This document shows positions 24,976 through 33,091 of a stretch of 64,000 bases of DNA, piece after piece. The stretch is from Massilia timonae CCUG 45783 (lineage in GTDB: Bacteria > Pseudomonadota > Gammaproteobacteria > Burkholderiales > Burkholderiaceae_D). Under the pieces are notes generated by a model. The model was given only the letters and a program-made list of their open reading frames with translations, was not told the DNA's origin and made no database searches. Location of the stretch: the NCBI RefSeq assembly GCF_000315425.1, contig NZ_JH992925.1:455128-519127 (forward strand). The letters run 5' to 3'. The stretch's first letter is position 1; every line of letters starts with the position of its first letter. A program made the position numbers and the translations under genes.

Positions 24976-27900
24976 TCAGGCGAGCAGTTGTTTGATGGTC
25001 TGTTTGATCTGGTTCACGCGCGCCGCCAGGTCGGGCATGCTGGCCGTGATGCGCAGCTTGTCCTGGCCGGCCAGCTTGACCTGGCGGTTCTTCTGGATCA
25101 GCGTGATGATCTTGATCGGGTCGATCGGCGGCTGTTCCATGAACTGCAGGCTGGCCGCCTCGCCATGGGCGTCGATCTTGACGATGCCCACGCTCTTGGC
25201 CGCGATGCGCAGGCGGTGCGTCTCGACCAGCGCCTTCACCGCATCCGGCATCTTGCCGAAGCGGTCGATCAACTCCTCTTGCATGCCGTCGATGCGGTCC
25301 TGGCTCTCGCAATTGGCCAGGCGCTTGTAGATCGACAGCCGCTCGTGCACGTCGCCGCAGTAGTCGGCGGGCAGCAGGGCCGGCACGTGCAGGTTGATCT
25401 CGGTGGTCGACGACAGCGGCGCCGCCAGGTCCGGCTCCTTGCCGGCCTTGAGCGCGCGCACTGCCTCGTTGAGCATGTCGGAATACAGCTGGAAGCCCAC
25501 TTCGAGCATCTCGCCGGACTGGTTCTCGCCCAGCACCTCGCCGGCGCCGCGGATTTCCAGGTCGTGCATGGCGAGGTAGAAGCCGCTGCCCAGTTCTTCC
25601 ATCTGCTGGATCGCGTCCAGGCGGCGCTGCGACTGCTTGGTCAGGTTCGACAGGTCGTTCACCAGGAGGTAGGCATAGGCCTGGTGGTGCGAACGGCCGA
25701 CGCGGCCGCGCAGCTGGTGCAGCTGGGCCAGGCCGAACTTGTCGGCGCGGTGCATGATGATCGTGTTCGCGGTCGGCACGTCGATGCCGGTCTCGATGAT
25801 GGTCGTGCACAGCAGGATGTTGAAGCGCTGCGCCACGAAGTCGCGCATGACCTTCTCGAGGTCGCGCTCGTGCATCTGGCCGTGGGCCACGCCGATGCGC
25901 GCCTCCGGGAGCAGCTCTTGCAGCATCGCGCGGCGGTTCTCGATGGTGTCGACTTCGTTGTGCAGGAAGTAGATCTGGCCGCCGCGCTTCAGTTCGCGCA
26001 GGCAGGCTTCGCGGATGATCGAGCCGTCTTCGCTGCGCACGAACGTCTTGATCGCCAGGCGCTTCTGCGGCGCGGTGGCGATGATCGAGAAATCGCGCAA
26101 GCCTTCCAGCGCCATGCCCAGGGTGCGCGGGATGGGCGTGGCGGTCAGCGTCAGCACGTCGACCTCGGCGCGCAGGGCCTTGAGCGCCTCTTTCTGGCGC
26201 ACGCCGAAGCGGTGTTCCTCGTCGATGATCACCAGCCCGAGGCGCGTGAATTTCACGTCAGGCGACAGCAGTTTATGGGTGCCGATCACGATGTCGAGCG
26301 TGCCGTCGGCCATGCCCTTGATCGCGTTGTTGATCTCCTTGCCGGTGCGGAAACGCGACAGCTCGGCGATCTTGACCGGCCAGTCGGCGAAGCGGTCGGC
26401 GAAGGTCTGGGCGTGCTGCTCGGCCAGCAGGGTGGTCGGGGCCAGGATCGCGACCTGCTTGCCGCCCATGACGGCGATGAAGGCGGCGCGCAGCGCGACC
26501 TCGGTCTTGCCGAAGCCGACGTCGCCGCACACCAGGCGGTCCATCGGCCGGCCCGAGGTCATGTCCTTGATGACGTTGTTGATCGCCTCCGCCTGGTCCG
26601 GGGTCTCGTCGAAGCCGAAGCTCTGGGCGAAGTTCTCGTAGTCGATGCTCGAGTACTCGAACGAGTGGCCCTGGCGCGCGGCGCGCCGCGCGTACAGGTT
26701 CAGGAGTTCGGCGGCGGTGTCGCGCACCTGCTCGGCGGCCTTGCGCTTGGCCTTTTCCCATTGGCCCGAGCCGAGCGTATGCAGCGGCGCGTCCTCGGGC
26801 GAGGTGCCGGAATAGCGCGAGATCACGTGCAGCTGCGAGACCGGCACGTAGAGCTTCGTGTCCTTGGCGTATTCCAGGTGCAGGAACTCGGTCTCGCCTT
26901 CGCCCAGGTCCATGCTGGTCAGACCCATGTAGCGGCCGATGCCATGGTTGATGTGGACCACCGGATCGCCGATCTTGAGCTCCGACAGGTCGCGCACCAT
27001 CGACTCGACCTGGCTGGTCGCTTCCTGCTTCTTCTTGCCGGCGCGCCGACCCGAACCCGCATACAGCTCGGTCTCGGTGATGAAGACCAGGTGGCCCGAT
27101 TCGGCGTCGAGCAGCTCGAAGCCGGCCTGCAGCGGCGCCACGCCCAGCGCGAGTCTGGCGTCGCTCTGGCGGAAGCCTTCGAAGCCCTCGACCGGCGCCA
27201 GCTCCAGCCGGTATTCGCCGAAGTACTGCTGCAAGGTTTCGCGGCGGCCGGCCGAATCGGCGCAGATCATCACGCGGGTGTCGCTGCGCTGCAGGTAGGC
27301 GCGCAGATTGGTCAGCGGATCGTCCAGGCGGCGGTTGACGGCGATGTCGGGGATCGGCGCCGACAGCTCCGAGGCTGGGGCGGCCGGGTCGCGCGCGATA
27401 TTCCAGCGGCCATGCGGCTTGATGCAGGTGAAGAACTGCTCGGCGCCCAGGAACAGCTCATGCGGCTCCAGGATCGGCCGTTCGCGGTCGCTCTTGAGGA
27501 AGCGGTAGCGCGACTCGGTGTCGAGCCAGAAGCGCTGGATCGCCGCGTCGATGTCGCCCACCAGGGCCACTGGAGCATCGCCCGGCAGGTAGTCGAACAG
27601 GTTGGCCGTCTCTTCGAAGAACAGCGGCAGGTAGTATTCGATGCCGGCCGAGGCGATGCCGTTGCCGATGTCGCGGTAGATCGGCGAGCGGGTCGGGTCG
27701 CCCTCGAACCGCTCGCGCCAGCGGCCGCGGAAGGCGGTGCGGGCCGCGTCGTCCATCGGGAACTCGCGGCCCGGCAGCAGGCGCACCTCTTTCACCGGAT
27801 ACAGCGAGCGCTGGGTGTCGGCGTCGAAGGTGCGGATCGATTCGATCTCGTCGCCGAACAGGTCGAGCCGGTACGGCAGCACGGAACCCATCGGGAACAG

Positions 27901-28422
27901 GTCGATCAGGCCGCCGCGCACCGAGTACTCGCCGGGCGACATCACTTGCGACACGTGGGTATAGCCCGCCAGCGTCAGCTGGGCCTTGAGCTTCGCCTCG
28001 TCCAGGCGTTCGCCCTGGCGGAAGAAGAAGGTGTAAGCGGCCAGGAACGAGGGCGGCGCCAGGCGCACCAGCGCCGTGGTGGCCGGCGCCACCAGCACGT
28101 CGCACTGGCCGTTGCGGATCTCGTGCAGGGTGGCCAGCCGTTCCGACACCAGGTCCTGGTGCGGCGAGAACGCGTCGTAAGGCAGCGTTTCCCAGTCGGG
28201 CAGCAGGTGGCAGGACAGCTTGCCGTCGGCAAACCAGGGGATTTCGTCGAGCAGGCGCTGGCCGTCGCTCGCATTGGCGACGACGACGGTGAGCATCTGG
28301 CCGTTGGCCTTCAGGGCCAGCGCGGCGGTGGCGAGGGCATAGGCGTCGGACGAGCCGTGCGCCAGCGGCAGGACGAAACGGTGACCTGGCTTGGGGAGGT
28401 GCTTCTTGAGATCGAAGGGCAT
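24976..28422 (-). CDS. mfd: Transcription-repair coupling factor Mfd
   Basis: A protein of 1148 residues from ATG 28422 (MPFDLKKHLPKPG), the normal length. It has an N-terminal UvrB-like module (YALATAALALKANGQMLTVV, LPDWETLPYDAFSPHQDLVSERLATL), a CarD-type RNA-polymerase interaction domain (LKIGDPVVHINHGIGRYMG), and a RecG-like motor with Walker A GDVGFGKTEVALRAAF, IIDEEHRFGVRQKE and LTATPIPRTLGMAL. A C-terminal TRCF domain follows. Mfd removes RNA polymerase stalled at lesions and recruits UvrA. It is followed by serB. Confidence 0.98.
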   Translation of the reverse strand: MPFDLKKHLPKPGHRFVLPLAHGSSDAYALATAALALKANGQMLTVVVANASDGQRLLDEIPWFADGKLSCHLLPDWETLPYDAFSPHQDLVSERLATLHEIRNGQCDVLVAPATTALVRLAPPSFLAAYTFFFRQGERLDEAKLKAQLTLAGYTHVSQVMSPGEYSVRGGLIDLFPMGSVLPYRLDLFGDEIESIRTFDADTQRSLYPVKEVRLLPGREFPMDDAARTAFRGRWRERFEGDPTRSPIYRDIGNGIASAGIEYYLPLFFEETANLFDYLPGDAPVALVGDIDAAIQRFWLDTESRYRFLKSDRERPILEPHELFLGAEQFFTCIKPHGRWNIARDPAAPASELSAPIPDIAVNRRLDDPLTNLRAYLQRSDTRVMICADSAGRRETLQQYFGEYRLELAPVEGFEGFRQSDARLALGVAPLQAGFELLDAESGHLVFITETELYAGSGRRAGKKKQEATSQVESMVRDLSELKIGDPVVHINHGIGRYMGLTSMDLGEGETEFLHLEYAKDTKLYVPVSQLHVISRYSGTSPEDAPLHTLGSGQWEKAKRKAAEQVRDTAAELLNLYARRAARQGHSFEYSSIDYENFAQSFGFDETPDQAEAINNVIKDMTSGRPMDRLVCGDVGFGKTEVALRAAFIAVMGGKQVAILAPTTLLAEQHAQTFADRFADWPVKIAELSRFRTGKEINNAIKGMADGTLDIVIGTHKLLSPDVKFTRLGLVIIDEEHRFGVRQKEALKALRAEVDVLTLTATPIPRTLGMALEGLRDFSIIATAPQKRLAIKTFVRSEDGSIIREACLRELKRGGQIYFLHNEVDTIENRRAMLQELLPEARIGVAHGQMHERDLEKVMRDFVAQRFNILLCTTIIETGIDVPTANTIIMHRADKFGLAQLHQLRGRVGRSHHQAYAYLLVNDLSNLTKQSQRRLDAIQQMEELGSGFYLAMHDLEIRGAGEVLGENQSGEMLEVGFQLYSDMLNEAVRALKAGKEPDLAAPLSSTTEINLHVPALLPADYCGDVHERLSIYKRLANCESQDRIDGMQEELIDRFGKMPDAVKALVETHRLRIAAKSVGIVKIDAHGEAASLQFMEQPPIDPIKIITLIQKNRQVKLAGQDKLRITASMPDLAARVNQIKQTIKQLLA

Positions 28423-28566
28423 GCAGCGTGCTGTTACGTTCGCGTCAAAAGTAGGCGTCAATTATAGACGAAGGCGCAATGGATCGCCTTCACGTGCGCC
28501 CCGACGCTTGCATCGACCCCGTTAACGTAATATTCTAAGTTACGAAAAAGCCCGATAAGGAATCCA

Positions 28567-28902
28567 ATGTCCCATTTTCACGATCCGGCGATGGTGGCGC
28601 GCTACCACGAAGGCCCGCCGAAATTCGTCCCCGGCTTCGCCGACATGCAGCGCATGGCGCGGGTCCTGCTGGCCGAGCGCGCGCCGTTTGATGCGCGGGT
28701 GCTGGTGCTGGACGCCGGCGGCGGCCTGGAACTGAAGGCGTTCGCGGACGGCCAGCCGGCGTGGACCTTCGACGGCGTCGATCCGTCGGCCGCGATGATC
28801 GAGCTGGCGCGGCAACTGGTCGCGGCGCACGGCGACCGGGTGCGCCAGCCTGGCGGTGCTGGCCTCGGGGGCGTGCTCCGCGGCTGGATCTGCCGCGCCT
28901 GA
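28567..28902 (+). pseudogene. Truncated class I SAM methyltransferase
   Basis: An open frame of 111 residues starting MSHFHDPAMVARYHEGPPKF. It has methyltransferase motif I (VLVLDAGGGLELKAFA) and motif II (FDGVDPSAAMIELARQL), typical of class I SAM enzymes of about 200-230 residues. Family-like sequence stops near residue 95; the last 18 residues are a Gly-rich out-of-family tail and the gene then ends. The remaining half is absent before the next gene at 28978. TTGCAT (28508) and TATTCT (28531) form a possible promoter. A remnant left by a deletion or frameshift is the best reading; a short functional protein cannot be excluded. Confidence 0.6.
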
Positions 28903-28977
28903 AGAAGCGCAGTGGTTGTGGTCGGGCTGAAAGTCGCGCATGATCCTGTTTCCACAAAATAAATACAGGAGACCTTC

Positions 28978-30297
28978 ATGCGCGCAGGCCTGGCCGCCGT
29001 ATCCCTATCGATCGCATCCATGCTGCCCGCGCTGGCGCATGCGGCGCCGCCCGTCGACCTGGTCTTGTTCGACGGCGCGCCGCGTCAGGGCGTGACCATA
29101 TCGGCGGTCGCTCCCGATACCGAGCATGTCCTGCTGGGCGAACGCGTCGACGCCGCTGCGGGCATCCGCGACACATTCCCCGGCAGCGCGATCGAACTGG
29201 CGCGCGGCGAAGGGCCGGGCGGCGGCAAGGCCTTGACCCTGCGCTGGAACAGGATCTGGAAAAGCGGCGTGCGCTTTGCCGGTCCGCCGTTCGACCTGCG
29301 GCCCTACCTGGCGGCCGGCACCCTGGCCTTCGACCTCAAGGTCGATGCGCTGGACCAGGGCGGGATCCTGTTCCGGGTCGGTTGCGGCGACGACTGCGAG
29401 CGCCACGTGTCCTACGTGTTGCCGGGACGCGCGGCCCAGGGCAAGGGCTGGCAGCGCATCGTGCTGTCGATGTCGTGCTTCGCGCGCGACGGCGACGATT
29501 TCCGGTCGGTGACGCGCCCCTTCCTGCTGGAGGGCACCGGCAGCGGCCAGGTCGGCGTCGCCAATGTGGCGTTCTCCCGGGCCGGCACGCCCAATACCCC
29601 ATGCCCCGACTGGCGCACGGTGGCCGTCACGCCCGACACCCTCAACGAATCGTGGTCGACCGACTGGTGGCTGCCGCGCCACCGCCAGAAGCTGGACGAG
29701 GCCAGGCGCATGGTCTTCGAAGGCCGCAGCCCGCAGCTGGTCTTCATCGGCGATTCGATCACCCAGGGCTGGGAAAAAGAGGGCGCGCAGGTGTGGCAGC
29801 AGAACTATGCGCGCCACCATGCGCTGGCCCTCGGCTTCGGGGGCGATCGCACCGAGAACGTGTTGTGGCGCCTGCAGCACGGCGAAGTGGATGGCATCGA
29901 TCCGAAGGTGGCGGTGCTCCTGATCGGCACCAACAACACGGGGCATCGGCGCGACTTCCCCGCCATCACGGCGGCCGGCATCGCGCGCAATCTGGAAGAA
30001 CTCAAGAAGCGCCTGCCGCGCACCCGCATCCTGCTGCTGGCGATCTTCCCGCGCGATGCAAAGGCGGACGGCCCGCTGCGCCGCCTGAATGAACAGGTCA
30101 ATGCGCGCCTACCGGCGCTGGCCGACGGACGCCAGGTGTTCTACCTCGACGTGAACAAGGCGTTCCTGGCGCCGGACGGCAGCCTGCCGGCGAACGCGAT
30201 GCCGGACTGGCTGCACCCGAACGAGGCCGGCTATGCCATCTGGGCCAGGGCTATGCAGCCGGAGCTGGAGCGCCTGCTGGCGTTGCCCCGGCTGTAG
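28978..30297 (+). CDS. Secreted SGNH esterase with ExoP-like galactose-binding domain
   Basis: A protein of 439 residues with a Sec signal peptide (cleavage after AHA, near residue 22). Residues about 25-205 look like the C-terminal galactose-binding domain of ExoP-type GH3 glucosidases: LTLRWNRIWKSGVRFAG, ALDQGGILFRVGCGDDC and QRIVLSMSCFARDG...RPFLLE. Residues 220-435 form a PAF-acetylhydrolase-like SGNH domain with FIGDSITQGWEKEG (Ser), LIGTNNTGHR and DWLHPNEAGYAIWA (Asp/His). Such enzymes deacylate polysaccharides or lipids in the periplasm or outside. Its 3' end overlaps the convergent nucleotidase gene by 47 bases. Confidence 0.85.
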   Translation: MRAGLAAVSLSIASMLPALAHAAPPVDLVLFDGAPRQGVTISAVAPDTEHVLLGERVDAAAGIRDTFPGSAIELARGEGPGGGKALTLRWNRIWKSGVRFAGPPFDLRPYLAAGTLAFDLKVDALDQGGILFRVGCGDDCERHVSYVLPGRAAQGKGWQRIVLSMSCFARDGDDFRSVTRPFLLEGTGSGQVGVANVAFSRAGTPNTPCPDWRTVAVTPDTLNESWSTDWWLPRHRQKLDEARRMVFEGRSPQLVFIGDSITQGWEKEGAQVWQQNYARHHALALGFGGDRTENVLWRLQHGEVDGIDPKVAVLLIGTNNTGHRRDFPAITAAGIARNLEELKKRLPRTRILLLAIFPRDAKADGPLRRLNEQVNARLPALADGRQVFYLDVNKAFLAPDGSLPANAMPDWLHPNEAGYAIWARAMQPELERLLALPRL

Positions 30298-31249
30298 GCG
30301 CTGCGGACACCGTATCGGCCGCGCGCCGGTTCGCGATCCCGAACGGCACGTGCACCATCGGGATCGTGGCGCCGGGTCCGGAGTCGAGGTGGGCGAGCTG
30401 GTCGTCGAAGAAGATATGCGGCTTGAACACCGACAGCACGCGGCTCTTGTCCATCCCACCCAGGAAGAAGGTCTCGTCGGCCGACACGCCCCAGCTGCCC
30501 AGGGTGGTGACGACGCGCTCGTGCGCCGGCGCGCTGCGCGCCGTGATGATGGCGATGCGCACGATGCGGCGGTAGTCCGGATCGTCGCGCTCGGCGTCTT
30601 TTTCGAGCTGCTGCAGCATGGCCAGCTTGCGGAACATGCCGGCCAGCGGGCCGGGCTGGTGAGGGCGCGCCACGTGCAGCGTTTCGTGGGCGTGGAACTC
30701 GCCCAGGCCGTCGCGCTTGTAAACCGTCTCGGATTCGTCGTCGGCCAGCACGCCGTCGAAGTCGAAGGCCACCCGCAGTTCGATGTCGTCTTCCTCGTCG
30801 GCGATGCGCGAGGGCAGCACCAGGCCGGCCGGATAGTCGACCTCGATCGCGCTCTTGACGTCTTCCTCGTTCGCGCTCAGGAACAGCGCGGCGTTGAAGG
30901 CCGGCAGGTAGGGGTAGGGCGATTTGCCGGTCATGAACACCGCGCGCGAGATATCGAGCCCGTAGTGGGCGATCGAGCGCATCACGCGCAGCCCCGTCTC
31001 GGGCGAGTTGCGCGAGAACAGGACGACTTCGACCGGCGCCTGCTGCGGGAAGCACTTGTTGATGCTGAGGAAGCGCCGGATGAAGGGAAAGGCCACGCCG
31101 CGCGCCAGCACGACGTCGCGCTGGCGTTCCTGGTAGGCGCGGTACTCGTCGGGCCCGTGTTCGAGATAGACCTGGTGCGATTCGGACAGGTCGAACAGCG
31201 CGCTGGAGGCGACGCCGATCACGAGTTTTTCTTCGATGGGAAAGGGCAT
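30251..31249 (-). CDS. 5'-nucleotidase, cN-I-like (PF06189 family)
   Basis: A protein of 332 residues. Family features include VIGVASSALFDLSESHQVY at the start, RNSPETGLRVMRSIAHYGLDI, FMTGKSPYPYLPAFNAALFLS, a HAD-like RVAFDFDGVLADDESE and ITARSAPAHERVVTTL...WGVSADETFFLGGMDK. This is the cytosolic 5'-nucleotidase family that dephosphorylates nucleoside monophosphates. A disordered Ala/Pro tail (about 308-332) overlaps the 3' end of the SGNH gene on the other strand. It directly abuts the HDOD gene upstream (no gap), so the two share a transcript. Confidence 0.88.
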   Translation of the reverse strand: MPFPIEEKLVIGVASSALFDLSESHQVYLEHGPDEYRAYQERQRDVVLARGVAFPFIRRFLSINKCFPQQAPVEVVLFSRNSPETGLRVMRSIAHYGLDISRAVFMTGKSPYPYLPAFNAALFLSANEEDVKSAIEVDYPAGLVLPSRIADEEDDIELRVAFDFDGVLADDESETVYKRDGLGEFHAHETLHVARPHQPGPLAGMFRKLAMLQQLEKDAERDDPDYRRIVRIAIITARSAPAHERVVTTLGSWGVSADETFFLGGMDKSRVLSVFKPHIFFDDQLAHLDSGPGATIPMVHVPFGIANRRAADTVSAAPTAGATPAGAPAPAA

Positions 31250-32233
31250 TCAGGCGTCCTGTCGGTCGGATTGTTCGAGGAGTCGGTCGTAGACGTGGCG
31301 CGCCTCGGGCGCCAGCGCGAGCACGGCGCGCACGAACAGGGGCTGGCCGCCCATGGCCAGCATCTGCAGCTTGGCCAGCCGGTCGGCGTCTTGCAGCAGG
31401 GTCGGCAGGGCGCCGGCGTCGCCCGGGTGCGCGATCGCGTGGCCGATCGCCGGCGGCAGTTCCCACTCGCCGGCGATACGGGCCGAGATCAGGCGCGCCG
31501 CCGCCAGCAGGCGCGCGCCGAAGTCATCGGCGTCGGGCAGGGCGCCCGGCGGCACCAGCTGCTCGACCACGCGAAAGGCCACCATCAGCCCGACGTTGTG
31601 CATCAGGCCCGCCAGATAGGCCTCGAAGGGATCGGCCCCGTGACGCGGCGCCAGCAGGCCGGCCGCCTGCGCGCACAGTTCGGACTGGCGCCACAGTGGC
31701 GGCGCCAGCAGCCGCAGCAGCGGTCCGGCCTGCTGGCTGATGATCGGTCGAAAGGCGACCCGCGCCAGCAGCATGCGCAAGCCGTTCTGCCCCAGCAGCA
31801 GCACCGCGCCTTCGAGGCTGCGGATGGGGGACGCGGGCTGGTAATAAGGGCTGTTCACCTCGCGGATCACCTCGGCGACCAGCACCGGGTCCTGGGCCAC
31901 CTGGCGCGCCAGCGCGCCGGCGCCCGTCGCGCCCTCGCGCAGGCTGCGCAGCAGTTGCGGAATCACGGCGGGCACCCGCGGCACCAGCGCCGCCGCGCCG
32001 TGCGGATCGCGCGCCAGGCGCGCCAGCTCGTCGAGCACCGGGCCGTCGGGGGCGGGACGCCCTGTCACGTGCGGGCCGGCGAGCCAGTGGAAGAAAGCGA
32101 GATCGAGGTCGAATTGCGCCAGTGTCGGATCGTCGGCGGCGGCGCCGGGACGATTTCCTGCGATGTCGGCAGGAACGGCGATCGGTACGCCCGCTTCGCG
32201 CGTGCCGAACAGGCGGGCGAGCCAGCGTTTCAT
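31250..32233 (-). CDS. HDOD-domain protein
   Basis: A protein of 327 residues from ATG 32233. The HDOD domain (about 85-275) is seen in LVPRVPAVIPQLLRSL, VAQDPVLVAEVIREVNSPYYQ, IRSLEGAVLLLGQNGLRMLLARVAFRP, and AYLAGLMHNVGLMVAFRVVEQL (H and N where HD-domain proteins hold HD). HDOD proteins are non-catalytic relatives of HD phosphohydrolases and commonly act in signalling, often with c-di-GMP or two-component proteins. The stop codon directly abuts the start of the nucleotidase gene. Confidence 0.85.
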   Translation of the reverse strand: MKRWLARLFGTREAGVPIAVPADIAGNRPGAAADDPTLAQFDLDLAFFHWLAGPHVTGRPAPDGPVLDELARLARDPHGAAALVPRVPAVIPQLLRSLREGATGAGALARQVAQDPVLVAEVIREVNSPYYQPASPIRSLEGAVLLLGQNGLRMLLARVAFRPIISQQAGPLLRLLAPPLWRQSELCAQAAGLLAPRHGADPFEAYLAGLMHNVGLMVAFRVVEQLVPPGALPDADDFGARLLAAARLISARIAGEWELPPAIGHAIAHPGDAGALPTLLQDADRLAKLQMLAMGGQPLFVRAVLALAPEARHVYDRLLEQSDRQDA

Positions 32234-32285
32234 GGGCGTGCGAAGTTCAGCGAAGAGGGCATGGTTCCATTCTACAGCGAACAGC

Positions 32286-32324
32286 AAACGGCCCGGCCGC
32301 CGCTTGCGCGGCGCCGGGCCGTTT
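32286..32324 (-). terminator. Hairpin downstream of small lipoprotein gene
   Basis: AAACGGCCCGGC (32286-32297) pairs with GCCGGGCCGTTT (32313-32324). The loop can form a further stem. It begins 14 bases after the stop of the 88-residue lipoprotein gene. The following T tract is short (GTTTGCTGTT), so efficiency is uncertain. Confidence 0.6.
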
Positions 32325-32337
32325 GCCGTGACAGCGC

Positions 32338-32604
32338 TTACTGGCCGTTGTTCGAGCCGGTGGTCGTGTGACCGGTATTGGTCGGGGTCGAGGCACTGCC
32401 GGTGGCGTTGGCCGGACCGGTATTCTGCACGTCGTTCGGGCTGATGCCCATCTGTGCATCGACGGTCGGGTTGCCGGTCGAACCAGCCTGGGTCGTGCCC
32501 ATGGACGAGGAACCGCTGGTGGTGCCGGTCGAGTCGGTGGTGTTGCAGGCGGCCAGGGCAAAGGCCATCACGCCGCCCAGCAGTACGGTCTGGATCGTCT
32601 TCAT
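32338..32604 (-). CDS. Small Thr/Ser/Gly-rich lipoprotein (paralogue A)
   Basis: A protein of 88 residues. The signal peptide ends in lipobox LAAC with acylated C20, followed by NTTDSTGTTSGSSSMGTT and a Gly/Asn/Thr-rich, probably disordered tail. It is closely similar in layout to the protein encoded at 32731, including MAFALAACNTTD versus MAFGLAACNTTD. Function unknown. A GGAGAA ribosome-binding site precedes the ATG. Confidence 0.75.
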   Translation of the reverse strand: MKTIQTVLLGGVMAFALAACNTTDSTGTTSGSSSMGTTQAGSTGNPTVDAQMGISPNDVQNTGPANATGSASTPTNTGHTTTGSNNGQ

Positions 32605-32730
32605 CGTGCTTCTCCTTGATTGGTGAGGTTGCTCATCATGCGAGGTCAGCCGTACACATGAAATAGGAAGACAACGTCAATACCTGTAGGATCAGGCTCA
32701 CGCATAGTAAGCCGATTCAGGCGCCGCGAC

Positions 32731-32994
32731 TCAGCGGCTGACGGGCATATCCGTGGTTTGCTGGTTGTTGCTGGTGGTGCCCGCGGCGGCATTGACGCCG
32801 CTGGCGCCGTTCGCGCCCGTATTCCAGCTGTTTGCGCCGCCGTTGGTGCTCGGGGTTTGCACCCCGCTGCCGGTGGTCGCGCCGGTGCCGGTGCTGCCGC
32901 GCATCGAATCGGTCGTGGTGTCGGTCGTGTTGCAGGCGGCCAGGCCAAATGCCATCATGCCGGCGAGAACTGCGCTTTGAACGGTGCGTTTCAT
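32731..32994 (-). CDS. Small Thr/Ser/Gly-rich lipoprotein (paralogue B)
   Basis: A protein of 87 residues with lipobox LAAC and acylated C21, then NTTDTTTDSMRGSTGTG and a Gly/Asn/Ala-rich tail ending QQTTDMPVSR. It is a tandem paralogue of the gene at 32338, 126 bases away. The coding sequence starts with MKRTVQSAVLAGMMAFGLAAC. Upstream is a GGAGAA ribosome-binding site. Such secreted low-complexity lipoproteins may be stress-related, but nothing in the sequence proves a role. Confidence 0.75.
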   Translation of the reverse strand: MKRTVQSAVLAGMMAFGLAACNTTDTTTDSMRGSTGTGATTGSGVQTPSTNGGANSWNTGANGASGVNAAAGTTSNNQQTTDMPVSR

Positions 32995-33091
32995 GGTGTT
33001 CTCCTTGGGTACTTGAATGTTTGTATTCTCGCGACGACGCCGCTACGCGAGAATAGGAACACATCGGATACCCCTGTAGGAATCCACCCTA

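Noticed and set aside
24964-28467. Very long open frame antisense to mfd, about 1167 codons on the plus strand
   Set aside because: It is rich in Arg, Gln, His and Val with no domain and mirrors mfd codons. Long antisense frames are expected in GC-rich genes.
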